This document shows positions 33,789-41,692 of a stretch of DNA of 64,000 nt, in pieces. A model generated the notes under the pieces. That model was given only the letters and a program-made list of their open reading frames with translations, did no database searches and was not told the origin of the DNA. Made by a program: the position numbers and the translations under genes. Origin of the DNA: Pseudonocardia hierapolitana (GTDB taxonomy: Bacteria > Actinomycetota > Actinomycetes > Mycobacteriales > Pseudonocardiaceae); the NCBI RefSeq assembly GCF_007994075.1, contig NZ_VIWU01000001.1:8122001-8186000 (forward strand), read 5' to 3'. The stretch's first letter is position 1, and the number at the start of each line of letters is the position of its first letter.

Positions 33789-34384
33789 CCGCGCGCCGGG
33801 AGGATGCCCTCGAACGCGGCGCGGGCGACGGCGTCGGGCAGGGCGTGCGGGTCGCGGTCGGGGCGGGCCCATTCGACGACGGAGTTCACGAGGCCGGACA
33901 GTAGCCGCGCCGCGAGCGCCGGATCGACCTCTTTGCGCAGCTCTCCCGCCTCGACGGCCTCCCGCACCAGCGCCGCGATGTGCGCGTCGAACTCGCGGCG
34001 GCGCTCCATGGCCCAGCGCTCCGACTCGGTGTTGCCGCGCACCCGCAGCAGCACGGTGACGTAGGGCAGCTCCGCCACGAGGACGGCGACCTGCCCGCGC
34101 ACGATGTGGTGCAGCCGTTCGAGGGGGGTGCCGGTGCGCGCCCCGTCGGAGTCGAGCACCGCGAACAGCCCGTCCAGCGCGCGCTCCAGGGCCGCCCGCA
34201 GCAGCGCTTCCTTCCCGCTGAAGTGGTGGTAGAACGACGACTTCGTGATCCCGGCGGCGCGGGAGAGGTCCTCCATCGACGTGGCGTCGTAGCCGCGGGT
34301 GAGGAACTCCCCCACCGCCACGTCGAGCAGCGACCCCGGGCCGTGGCTCTGCCGCCGGACGCGCCCGCCGGTCTGGGTGCTCAT
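33785..34384 (-). CDS. TetR-family regulator, probable repressor of the paa genes
   Basis: A 199-residue TetR protein: N-terminal helix-turn-helix (ATSMEDLSRAAGITKSSFYHHFSGKEALL) and a ligand domain of normal size. It lies between paaG and the GNAT gene on the same strand. TetR-type PaaR proteins that release DNA on binding phenylacetyl-CoA are known in several bacteria. Together with three related operator-like sites in front of paaA, paaG and paaZ, this makes it the best candidate for PaaR. I leave the symbol blank because this rests on context. Confidence 0.85.
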   Translation of the reverse strand: MSTQTGGRVRRQSHGPGSLLDVAVGEFLTRGYDATSMEDLSRAAGITKSSFYHHFSGKEALLRAALERALDGLFAVLDSDGARTGTPLERLHHIVRGQVAVLVAELPYVTVLLRVRGNTESERWAMERRREFDAHIAALVREAVEAGELRKEVDPALAARLLSGLVNSVVEWARPDRDPHALPDAVARAAFEGILPARG

Positions 34385-34442
34385 CGCACGGCCTCGCGGG
34401 CGCTGTGCCCACGGTTCACTCGCCGGCGCTCGCTCACCCCGG

Positions 34443-35237
34443 TCACCGGCCCTCGAACGTCGGGCGTCGCTTCTCCAGGAACGCGGCGACGGCCTGCACG
34501 TGGTCGCCGGTCACGGCGAGCCGGCCCTGCGCGGCGGCCTCCGCGGCCAGCACGTCGTCCAGCGGCGCCGTCGCGCCGTGCCGAACCGCCCGGCGGACCT
34601 CGGCGTAGGCCCTGGTCGGGCCCGCCGCGAGCCGGCGCGCCAGCTCCAGCGCGGTCGCGAGCACCTCATCGGCCGGCACGACCGTGCGCACGAGACCCCA
34701 TGCCTGCGCGTCCTCGGCGGTGAAGCTCTCGCCGAGCAGCAGCAGCTCGAGCGCGCGCGAGACGCCGACGGCGTGGGCGAGGCTCGCCGAGAGCCCGGAG
34801 TCGGCCGTGAGCCCGATACCGGTGAACGCCGTCGAGAACGACGCCCCGGCCGCGGCGACGCGCAGGTCGCAGGCGAGCGCGAAGCCCATGCCCGCCCCCA
34901 CGCACGGCCCGTTGATCGCGGCGATCACCGGGAACGGCAGGTCGGTGAGCCCGCGGACGATCGGGTTGTAGTGCTCGGTAACGGTGTCGAAGGCGGTGGC
35001 CGGGTCGCGGCGCAGCGCCTCGGCGTGCTCGCCCAGGTCCTGCCCGACGCAGAACGCCTTGCCCGCACCGGTGAGCACGAGGGCACGCACGTCGTCTGCG
35101 GCCGCGAGCTCGCCGAGCGCGGCGAGGAACGCGTTCTTGAGCTCGACGGTGAGGGCGTTGTAGCGCGCGGGCCGCTGCAGGGTGAGCACGGCGACGGCCC
35201 CCTCCCGCGAGACGGCGACGGCCGGATCATCGGTCAT
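34443..35237 (-). CDS. paaG: enoyl-CoA hydratase/isomerase, probable PaaG
   Basis: A 264-residue crotonase-fold protein. The oxyanion-hole segments are KAFCVGQDLGEHA (about residues 60-72) and INGPCVGAGMGFALACDLRVAA, with an acid in GIGLTADSGLS. In phenylacetate catabolism PaaG isomerises ring-epoxide-CoA to the oxepin. The DSG and GQDL patterns and the paa setting favour PaaG over a general hydratase, but PaaF is not excluded. Start ATG 35237 has a leaderless-type -10 (TACGCT, 35249-35244) six bases upstream. Confidence 0.85.
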   Translation of the reverse strand: MTDDPAVAVSREGAVAVLTLQRPARYNALTVELKNAFLAALGELAAADDVRALVLTGAGKAFCVGQDLGEHAEALRRDPATAFDTVTEHYNPIVRGLTDLPFPVIAAINGPCVGAGMGFALACDLRVAAAGASFSTAFTGIGLTADSGLSASLAHAVGVSRALELLLLGESFTAEDAQAWGLVRTVVPADEVLATALELARRLAAGPTRAYAEVRRAVRHGATAPLDDVLAAEAAAQGRLAVTGDHVQAVAAFLEKRRPTFEGR

Positions 35238-35243
35238 CGCGCC

Positions 35244-35269
35244 AGCGTAAGGCCAACCGAACGATCGGT
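35244..35269 (-). promoter_or_regulatory. paaG promoter with operator-like site (probable PaaR site 2)
   Basis: The -10 TACGCT (35249-35244) ends six bases before ATG 35237. The symmetric site ACCGAACGATCGGT (35256-35269) lies just upstream of the -10, where a repressor would block transcription. It is a shorter variant of the paaA and paaZ sites. Confidence 0.55.
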
Positions 35270-35280
35270 CGCCCCTCGCG

Positions 35281-35305
35281 TTCCGACGAACGGCGCGTTG
35301 GTCGG
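35281..35305. repeat. left 25-bp near-palindrome flanking repeat copy 2
   Basis: This stretch is the reverse complement of 35477-35501 with one mismatch. Each copy is itself nearly symmetric, built on CCGACGAACG. Together they bracket the structured element, so the outer inverted repeat continues beyond the element ends. Such flanks are absent around copy 1. Confidence 0.7.
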
Positions 35306-35473
35306 CTAGTGCTTCCCGCCGGAGGTTCGTCGGGGGTATCGGTGGATCCAGCTTCTCGCTGGGAGTGCCGGCGGACAGCCCTCGTACCGGGCGTACTCGG
35401 GCTGGTCGCCGGTGCGTCCAGCGTGGAGCTGGGCCGCCGAGATCCTTGACGAACCTCCGGCGGGGAGCACTAG
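35306..35473. repeat. structured dispersed element, copy 2
   Basis: Second copy of the element at 4872-5035. The outer arms, 35306-35331 and 35448-35473, pair over 26 bp with one T-G wobble. The apical stem is CAGCCC/GGGCTG where copy 1 has CCGGCC/GGCCGG, and the GTAC-CGGGC-GTAC tip is identical. Outer pairs 4, 9, 10, 16 and 19 (counted from 35309) are all switched on both sides relative to copy 1. It lies between divergent paaG and paaZ, so it is not simply a terminator. Confidence 0.8.
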
Positions 35474-35476
35474 GTA

Positions 35477-35501
35477 CCGACGAACGCGCCGTTCGTCGGA
35501 A
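35477..35501. repeat. right 25-bp near-palindrome flanking repeat copy 2
   Basis: Contains the perfect inverted repeat CCGACGAACG-CGC-CGTTCGTCGG (35477-35499) and mirrors 35281-35305. The half-site resembles the operator half-site CCGAACGAAC seen before paaA and paaZ, so it might bind the same or a related protein. Confidence 0.65.
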
Positions 35502-35544
35502 TCGGGATCTGGGATGCGCACACCGATGGTGCTAGCGTCGGCCC

Positions 35545-35561
35545 CCGAACGAACGGTCGGT
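35545..35561 (+). promoter_or_regulatory. operator-like site in front of paaZ (probable PaaR site 3)
   Basis: CCGAACGAACGGTCGGT matches the paaA site in all but the two central bases. TAGCGT (35533-35538), a likely -10, ends six bases before it, so the site would cover the transcription start of paaZ-paaK. Confidence 0.65.
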
Positions 35562-35587
35562 TGAGCGAGACCAACGGAGGCCCGCCG

Positions 35588-37645
35588 ATGGCGCCCGTCC
35601 TGCGCAGCTACGTGAGCGGCGGCTGGCACCGCCCGACCGGGGAGGGCCGGCCGCTGCACGACGCGGTGACCGGCGCCGAGATCGCGCGCATCTCCTCGGC
35701 CGGGATCGACTTCGCCGCCGCGCTCGAGCACGGCAGGCGGGTGGGCGGACCCGCGGTGCGGGAGCTCACCTTCCACCAGCGTGCGGCCCTGCTCAAGGCG
35801 CTCGGCCAGCACCTGCGCGAACACCGGGAGCGGCTCTACGCCGTCTCGGCGCAGACCGGGGCCACCCTCGGCGACTCCAGGTTCGACGTCGACGGCGGCA
35901 TCGGCGTGCTGCTCGCGTACGCCTCGAAGGGGCGCCGCGAGCTGCCCAACGACACCTTCTACGTCGACGGCGCCGTCGAGCCGCTCGGGCGCGGCGGCAC
36001 GTTCGTCGGCCAGCACGTCTGCACCCCGCTGCACGGCGTGGCGGTGCAGATCAACGCCTTCAACTTCCCGGTGTGGGGGCCCCTGGAGAAGCTCGCGCCC
36101 GCGTTCCTCGCCGGCGTGCCCACACTGATCAAGCCGGCCAGCCCCACTGCCTTCCTCACCGCCGAGCTGGTGGAGCTGATCGTCGGGTCCGGGTTGCTGC
36201 CGGAGGGCTCGCTCCAGTTCGTGGCGGGCGGCACCGGTGACCTCCTCGACCAGCTCACCGAGCAGGACCTCGTCTCCTTCACCGGCTCGGCCTCGACCGC
36301 CGCGAAGCTGCGCACGCACCCCACCGTCGTGCAGCGCGCGGTGCGGTTCACCGCCGAGGCCGACTCCCTCAACCTCTCCGTGCTCGGTCCCGACGCGGCG
36401 CCGGGCTCGGCCGAGTTCGAACTGTTCGTGAAGGGCGTCGTCACCGAGATGACGGTCAAGGCGGGCCAGAAGTGCACCGCCATCCGCCGCGCCTTCGTGC
36501 CCGGGCAGCACGTCGACGCCGTGGTCGAGGCCGTGGCGGCCCGGCTGGCGCGCACCACGATCGGCAACCCGGCGAACGAGGGCGTGCGGATGGGGGCCCT
36601 TGCCAGCCTGGAGCAGCGCGAGGAGGTGCGCCGCAGCGTCAAGGCGCTCGCCGACGCCGGGCGGATCGTGTTCGGCGACCCGGAGAAGGTCGACGTGGTC
36701 GACGCCGACCCGGAGCGCGGCGCGTTCATCTCGCCGATCCTGCTGGTCGGCGAACCCGAGCGGGCCGAACCGCACGAGGTCGAGGCCTTCGGCCCGGTCT
36801 CCACCGTGCTGCCCTACACGAGCACCGAACAGCTGATCGACTACGCCGCCCGCGGGCAGGGCAGCCTCGCAGGCTCGATCGTCACCGCCGACCCGGCGTT
36901 CGCCCGGCAGGTGGTGCTCGGCGTCGCCCCCTGGCACGGGCGCCTGCTGGTGCTGAACGAGAAGGACGCGAAGGAGTCCACCGGCCACGGCTCCCCGCTC
37001 CCGGCGCTGGTGCACGGCGGCCCCGGTCGCGCGGGCGGGGGCGAGGAGATGGGCGGCATCCGCGGCGTGCTGCACCACATGCAGCGCACGGCCGTGCAGG
37101 CCGACCCGGACACGCTCACCGCGATCACCGGCCGCTGGGTGCGCGGCTCGCAGCGGACCGTCACCGACGTCCACCCGTTCCGCAAGCACCTGGAGGAGCT
37201 GCGGGTGGGCGACACGATCGTCGCCGGCCCGCGCCGCGTGACGCAGGAGGACGTGGAGCACTTCGCCGAGTTCACCGGCGACACCTTCTACGCCCACATG
37301 GACGCCGACGCCGCCGCGGCCAACCCGCTCTTCGGCGAGCGCGTAGCGCACGGCTACCTCGTGGTGTCGCTCGCCGCGGGCCTGTTCGTCGATCCGGACC
37401 CCGGCCCGGTGCTGGCCAACTTCGGCGTCGACGACCTGCGCTTCCTCACGCCCGTCAGGTTCGGCGACGAGCTGACGGTGACGCTCACCTGCAAGCAGCT
37501 CACCCCGCGCGACACAGCCGCGTACGGCGAGGTGCGCTGGGACGCCGATGTGACGCGCCAGGACGGCGAGTCGGTGGCACGGTACGACGTGCTGACCCTG
37601 GTGGCCAAGAAGTCGGCACCGAAGTCGGCACAGGAGGAGGGGTAG
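35588..37645 (+). CDS. paaZ: bifunctional PaaZ: oxepin-CoA hydrolase / aldehyde dehydrogenase
   Basis: A 685-residue fusion enzyme. Residues about 1-520 are an aldehyde dehydrogenase (VQINAFNFPVWGP, LVSFTGSASTA, catalytic Glu in RFTAEADSLN and Cys in KAGQKCTAIRR). Residues about 535-685 are a MaoC-like hydratase (VTQEDVEHFAEFTGDTFYAHMD, HGYLVVSLAAGLF) that opens the oxepin ring. I chose ATG 35588, which has GGAGG upstream, over an in-frame TTG at 35561 inside the operator. Followed after two bases by paaK. Confidence 0.96.
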   Translation: MAPVLRSYVSGGWHRPTGEGRPLHDAVTGAEIARISSAGIDFAAALEHGRRVGGPAVRELTFHQRAALLKALGQHLREHRERLYAVSAQTGATLGDSRFDVDGGIGVLLAYASKGRRELPNDTFYVDGAVEPLGRGGTFVGQHVCTPLHGVAVQINAFNFPVWGPLEKLAPAFLAGVPTLIKPASPTAFLTAELVELIVGSGLLPEGSLQFVAGGTGDLLDQLTEQDLVSFTGSASTAAKLRTHPTVVQRAVRFTAEADSLNLSVLGPDAAPGSAEFELFVKGVVTEMTVKAGQKCTAIRRAFVPGQHVDAVVEAVAARLARTTIGNPANEGVRMGALASLEQREEVRRSVKALADAGRIVFGDPEKVDVVDADPERGAFISPILLVGEPERAEPHEVEAFGPVSTVLPYTSTEQLIDYAARGQGSLAGSIVTADPAFARQVVLGVAPWHGRLLVLNEKDAKESTGHGSPLPALVHGGPGRAGGGEEMGGIRGVLHHMQRTAVQADPDTLTAITGRWVRGSQRTVTDVHPFRKHLEELRVGDTIVAGPRRVTQEDVEHFAEFTGDTFYAHMDADAAAANPLFGERVAHGYLVVSLAAGLFVDPDPGPVLANFGVDDLRFLTPVRFGDELTVTLTCKQLTPRDTAAYGEVRWDADVTRQDGESVARYDVLTLVAKKSAPKSAQEEG

Positions 37646-37647
37646 CG

Positions 37648-38973
37648 GTGACGACGATCGACCGGCGGCTCGGAGAAGCGCCGTCCGCCGAGCTGCTGGA
37701 CCCGGCCGAGCGGATGTCCCTCGACGAGCTGCGGGCGCTGCAGCTGGAACGCCTGCGCTGGACCCTGCGGCACGCCTACGAGAACGTGCCGTTCTACCGC
37801 GCGAAGTTCGACGCTGCCGGGGTGCATCCCGACGACTGCGGGGAGCCGGCCGACCTCGCGAAGTTCCCCACGACGTCCAAGGCCGACCTGCGCGACAACT
37901 ACCCGTTCGGGATGTTCGCGGTCCCGCAGGACCAGGTGCGGCGCATCCACGCGTCGTCGGGCACCACGGGCAAGCCGACGGTGGTGGGCTACACCGAGCG
38001 CGACATCGACACCTGGGCCGCCCTGATGGCCCGCTCGATCCGTGCGGCGGGCGGGCGCCCCGGGCACAAGGTGCACGTCGCCTACGGGTACGGGCTGTTC
38101 ACCGGCGGGCTGGGCGCGCACTACGGCGCCGAGAAGCTGGGCGCCACGGTGATCCCGGTGTCGGGTGGGATGACCTCGCGCCAGGTGCAGCTGATCCAGG
38201 ACTTCCGCCCCGAGATCATCATGGTCACCCCGTCGTACATGCTCACGCTCATCGACGAGTTCGAGAAGCAGGGCATCGACCCGGCCTCCTCGTCGCTGCG
38301 GGTCGGGATCTTCGGTGCGGAGCCGTGGACCGAGCAGATGCGCGTCGAGATCGAGAACCGCATGGACATGCACGCGGTGGACATCTACGGCCTGTCGGAG
38401 GTGATGGGCCCGGGCGTCTCCCAGGAGTGCGTGGAGACCAAGGACGGGCTGCACATCTGGGAGGACGCCTTCTACCCGGAGGTGATCGACCCGCTCGACG
38501 GTGTGCCCGTGCCCGATGGCGAGGAGGGCGAGCTGCTGTTCACCTCTCTCACCAAGGAGGCGCTGCCGATCATCCGCTACCGCACGCGCGACCTCACCCG
38601 GCTGCTGCCCGGCACCGCGCGGCCTGCGATGCGGCGGATGCAGAAGATCACCGGCCGCAGCGACGACATGATCATCCTGCGGGGTGTGAACGTCTTCCCC
38701 ACCCAGATCGAGGAGATCGTGCTGCGCACCCCTGGGCTAGCGCCGCACTTCCAGCTCGTCCTCACCACCGAGGGCCGCCTCGACGCCCTCACCGTGCGCG
38801 TTGAGGCCCGGCCCGACTGCCCACCCGACCGGCGCGCCGCCGCGGCCGGTGATCTCGTCGCGGCCGTCAAGGACACGGTCGGGGTGAGCGTCCGGTGCGA
38901 AGTCGTGGACCCCGAGACGCTCGAACGGTCGGTGGGCAAGCTGCAGCGGCTCAAGGACCAGCGACAACGCTGA
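37648..38973 (+). CDS. paaK: phenylacetate-CoA ligase
   Basis: A 441-residue adenylate-forming ligase that activates phenylacetate with ATP and CoA, the entry step of the pathway. The P-loop is HASSGTTGKPTVVGYT (about residues 97-112), with IYGLSEVMGPGVSQEC, IIRYRTRDLT and RSDDMIILRGVNVFPTQIEE, all typical of PaaK. The C-terminal domain ends in GKLQRLKD with the expected Lys. GTG 37648 follows the paaZ stop by two bases. Confidence 0.96.
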   Translation: MTTIDRRLGEAPSAELLDPAERMSLDELRALQLERLRWTLRHAYENVPFYRAKFDAAGVHPDDCGEPADLAKFPTTSKADLRDNYPFGMFAVPQDQVRRIHASSGTTGKPTVVGYTERDIDTWAALMARSIRAAGGRPGHKVHVAYGYGLFTGGLGAHYGAEKLGATVIPVSGGMTSRQVQLIQDFRPEIIMVTPSYMLTLIDEFEKQGIDPASSSLRVGIFGAEPWTEQMRVEIENRMDMHAVDIYGLSEVMGPGVSQECVETKDGLHIWEDAFYPEVIDPLDGVPVPDGEEGELLFTSLTKEALPIIRYRTRDLTRLLPGTARPAMRRMQKITGRSDDMIILRGVNVFPTQIEEIVLRTPGLAPHFQLVLTTEGRLDALTVRVEARPDCPPDRRAAAAGDLVAAVKDTVGVSVRCEVVDPETLERSVGKLQRLKDQRQR

Positions 38974-39190
38974 AAGACGGCGCTGACGGAAAAAAACTCC
39001 GCGAAACCGGAACACATCACGGTCCCGGGGAGTTGTACGCATCAGGTCGTCAAGTTTCGGTGCTCGTGTTCTGCACGCCCGCAGGAACAAGTCGGTGGTT
39101 CGGTCCAGGCGTCACAAGGACGCCGGGGCACCCATCGTGGCCGGCCGGTCCCGCACGGTGCGGGGCCAACTGACCTGCGAGGAGCAGTTC
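38974..39190 (+). promoter_or_regulatory. 217-bp leader region of the cold-shock gene
   Basis: No gene. Between the paaK stop and the csp start. It begins with an A-rich stretch (GGAAAAAAAC near 38988) and ends with GAGGAG before the ATG. Long structured leaders are common for cold-shock genes; several short G/C-rich stems are possible here, but I cannot pick a promoter with confidence. Confidence 0.4.
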
Positions 39191-39394
39191 ATGGCACAGG
39201 GAACCGTCAAGTGGTTCAACGGCGAGAAGGGCTTCGGCTTCATCAGCCAGGACGGCGGGGGCGCTGACGTCTTCGTGCACTACTCCGAGATCGACGCGGG
39301 CGGCTTCCGCAGCCTCGACGAGGGGCAGCGCGTGGAGTTCACGATCGGCCAGGGCGCCAAGGGCCCGCAGGCCACGGGCGTCCGCGTCATCTGA
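39191..39394 (+). CDS. CspA-family cold-shock protein
   Basis: A 67-residue single cold-shock domain. It reads [20 protein letters not shown] with RNP1 (KGFGFI) and RNP2 (VFVHY) intact, and [10 protein letters not shown] at the end. It binds single-stranded RNA and DNA and melts RNA structure. ATG 39191 has GAGGAG upstream. It is a single-gene unit closed by the strong terminator at 39412-39446. Paralogues are usual, so the member number cannot be assigned. Confidence 0.96.
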   Translation: MAQGTVKWFNGEKGFGFISQDGGGADVFVHYSEIDAGGFRSLDEGQRVEFTIGQGAKGPQATGVRVI

Positions 39395-39411
39395 TCCACA
39401 GCTCGGTCCTA

Positions 39412-39446
39412 CAGGAGCCCGCCTCCCTCGTGGAGGCGGGCTCCTG
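39412..39446 (+). terminator. strong hairpin after the cold-shock gene
   Basis: A perfect 15-bp stem, CAGGAGCCCGCCTCC paired with its complement, and a CTCGT loop. There is no U-tract, as usual in actinomycetes. It starts 17 bp after the csp stop. Confidence 0.85.
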
Positions 39447-39513
39447 CCGTTCGCGGGCCTCGGGTCCCGCACGCACGACCATCCGGCCGCCGAACCCCAT
39501 CGGGAGCCCTTCC

Positions 39514-40476
39514 ATGTCGACGACCTCGGCCCCCCGCTCGCTCTCCCCGGTCCCCGTCGCAGCGCGGGAGACCACCCTGCACGGCCGGCCGGTCGCCTTC
39601 CTCGAAGCAGGCGCCGACAGCGGCGGGCCCGTCGTGGTGCTGCTGCACGGGCTGGCCAGCAGCTCGCAGACCTGGGCGGGTGTGCTGCCGCTCCTGGGCA
39701 GGCACGCCCACGTCATCGCGCCCGACCTGCTCGGCCACGGGCGGTCCGCCAAGCCGCGCAGCGGCGACTACTCCCTGGGGGCGTACGCGGCGGGTGTACG
39801 CGACCTGCTGATCACCCTCGGACTCGACCGCGCCACCGTCGCCGGGCACTCCTTCGGGGGCGGTGTCGCGATGCAGTTCGCCTACCAGTTCCCGGAGCTG
39901 GCGCAGCGCCTGGTCCTGGTGTCCAGCGGCGGCCTCGGCAGAGCGGTCAACGTCGCGCTGCGCGCGGCGACCCTGCCGGGCACCTCGATGGTCCTCCGGG
40001 CACTCCCGGCGATCACTCCGCCCTGGCTGACCCGGCTCGCCCGCCGGATGGTCCCGGCGCTCGACCGCCCCGACCTCGTCGGGTTGGCCACCGCCGTCGC
40101 CTCGTTCACCGACCGGGGCGCCCGCGGCGCGTTCGCCCAGACCGTGCGCGGCGCCCTGAACCTGTCGGGCCAGCGCCTGGAGGGCACCGAGCGGCTCTAC
40201 CTGCTCGCCGACGTCCCGGTGCTGCTCGTCGGCGGCAGCGAGGACTCGGTGATCCCGGTCGACCACACCACGAGCGCCCACGACCTGCTCCCCGGCAGTC
40301 ACCTGGAGATCTTCGACGGGGCCGGGCACTTCCCGCACGTCGAGCAGCCGGCCCGGTTCGCCGACCTCGTGATGCGTTTCCTCACCGGCACGAGCGCGGC
40401 GCGGTCGGACCTTGACTCGCTGCGCCGCCGCCTCCAGGCCGCGCCCGGCCCTGCCGCCGACCGACACCCCCTCTAG
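39514..40476 (+). CDS. alpha/beta hydrolase
   Basis: A 320-residue alpha/beta-fold hydrolase. VVVLLHGLASSSQTW forms the oxyanion hole, the nucleophile is Ser in AGHSFGGGVAMQFA, the acid is Asp in GGSEDSVIP and the base is His in GAGHFPHVEQP, giving a complete triad. The cap region has many Pro and Arg residues. I chose ATG 39514, which gives a normal N-terminus; an in-frame start at 39430 lies in the terminator. Substrate unknown. Confidence 0.92.
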   Translation: MSTTSAPRSLSPVPVAARETTLHGRPVAFLEAGADSGGPVVVLLHGLASSSQTWAGVLPLLGRHAHVIAPDLLGHGRSAKPRSGDYSLGAYAAGVRDLLITLGLDRATVAGHSFGGGVAMQFAYQFPELAQRLVLVSSGGLGRAVNVALRAATLPGTSMVLRALPAITPPWLTRLARRMVPALDRPDLVGLATAVASFTDRGARGAFAQTVRGALNLSGQRLEGTERLYLLADVPVLLVGGSEDSVIPVDHTTSAHDLLPGSHLEIFDGAGHFPHVEQPARFADLVMRFLTGTSAARSDLDSLRRRLQAAPGPAADRHPL

Positions 40477-40509
40477 TCTGCGGAAACCCCATCCCTTGGA
40501 GAGCCCGCA

Positions 40510-41622
40510 GTGATCAATGACGACGAACGCATCGCCCTGTTCCTCGACTACGAGAACCTGGCGATCGGGGCGCGCGACGGGCTCGGCGTCACCCCGTTCG
40601 ACTTCGGGCCGGTGGCCGACGCGCTCGCCGAGCGCGGGCGGGTGGTGGCCCGGCGGGCCTACGCCGACTGGTCCGGCTTCGACGAGGACCGCAGGCTGCT
40701 GGCACGGGCGCAGGTGGAGCTCATCGAGATCCCGCAGCGCATCGGCGGTTCCCGCAAGAACGCCGCCGACATCAAGATGGCCGTCGACGCGATCGAGCTC
40801 GCCTTCGCGCGCGGGTTCATCACCACGTTCGCGATCGGCACCGGCGACTCCGACTTCACGCCACTGGTCCACAAGCTCCGGGAGCTGGACAAGCGGGTGA
40901 TCGGGATCGGCGTGCAGTCCTCCACGTCGGCGCTGCTGCCGCCGGCCTGCGACGAGTTCCTCTTCTACGACCGCCTTCCCGGGGTCGAGCCGGGGCAGCC
41001 TGCCCGCCGCGGCCGGGCCCGGTCCCGCCCGGCGGCCTCGGCCGAGCCGCCGGTCGTGGAGCCTGTCGGGGAGCCGGTCGGGGTACCGGTCGAGGAGCCG
41101 GCACCACCGGTGGCCGACGAGCCGGCGCAGGCCGGCGACGGCGACCCCCAGCTGCTCATCACCCGGACCCTCGCCGGTCTGCAGCGTCACGTCGACGGGC
41201 CGGTGCTCGCCTCCCGGCTCAAGCGCGCCGTCCTGCGCAAGGACCCCACGTTCGACGAGGCCGACCACGGCTTCCGCGGGTTCGGCGAGCTCCTGCGCCA
41301 CCTGGAGAGCGAGCACGTCCTCCAGCTGCGGACCGGGTCGGCGCAGGGCGACCCCGAGGTGACGTTCCTCGAGGACGGCTCGGAGGTCGACGAGGCCTTC
41401 GCACTGCTCGTCGACGTGATCCGGCACCTGCAGGCGTCGGGGTCCCGGCCCCCGCTCAGCGGGCTGAAGGACCAGCTGCGCAAGCGGCGGCCCGACTTCA
41501 GCGAGAAGCGCTACGGCTTCAACACGTTCCTGTCGTTCGCCAAGGCCGCGCGGGCCCGCAACCTGATCGGCATGGCGTGGAACCCGGCAGGCAACGACTA
41601 CCTGTTGCACGTTCCCGGCTGA
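40510..41622 (+). CDS. NYN-domain (PIN-like) nuclease with two C-terminal OST-HTH/LOTUS domains
   Basis: A 370-residue protein. Residues 1-150 are a NYN domain of the LabA/MARF1 type, with the acidic active-site residues in ALFLDYENLAIG, NAADIKMAVDAIELA and IGTGDSDFTPLVHKL. A Pro/Glu/Val-rich linker (about 160-210) leads to two LOTUS-like winged-helix repeats: KRAVLRKDPTFDEADHGFRGFGELL and KDQLRKRRPDFSEKRYGFNTFLSF. Such proteins are thought to cut RNA, with LOTUS domains binding RNA structures. GTG 40510 is 33 bp after the hydrolase stop, with TTGGAGAG upstream. Confidence 0.9.
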   Translation: MINDDERIALFLDYENLAIGARDGLGVTPFDFGPVADALAERGRVVARRAYADWSGFDEDRRLLARAQVELIEIPQRIGGSRKNAADIKMAVDAIELAFARGFITTFAIGTGDSDFTPLVHKLRELDKRVIGIGVQSSTSALLPPACDEFLFYDRLPGVEPGQPARRGRARSRPAASAEPPVVEPVGEPVGVPVEEPAPPVADEPAQAGDGDPQLLITRTLAGLQRHVDGPVLASRLKRAVLRKDPTFDEADHGFRGFGELLRHLESEHVLQLRTGSAQGDPEVTFLEDGSEVDEAFALLVDVIRHLQASGSRPPLSGLKDQLRKRRPDFSEKRYGFNTFLSFAKAARARNLIGMAWNPAGNDYLLHVPG

Positions 41623-41692
41623 GATTCCCGGATCGGCTGTATCAGCGGCGCCTTCCCCGCCTCGACAATGCAGGCATCGGGGGGAGACGGTC

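Noticed and set aside
35306..37351. A 681-codon minus-strand frame running from paaZ into the repeat
   Set aside because: Antisense to paaZ. Only its last part overlaps the element, and the similar peptide seen from copy 1 is expected from the nucleotide similarity.
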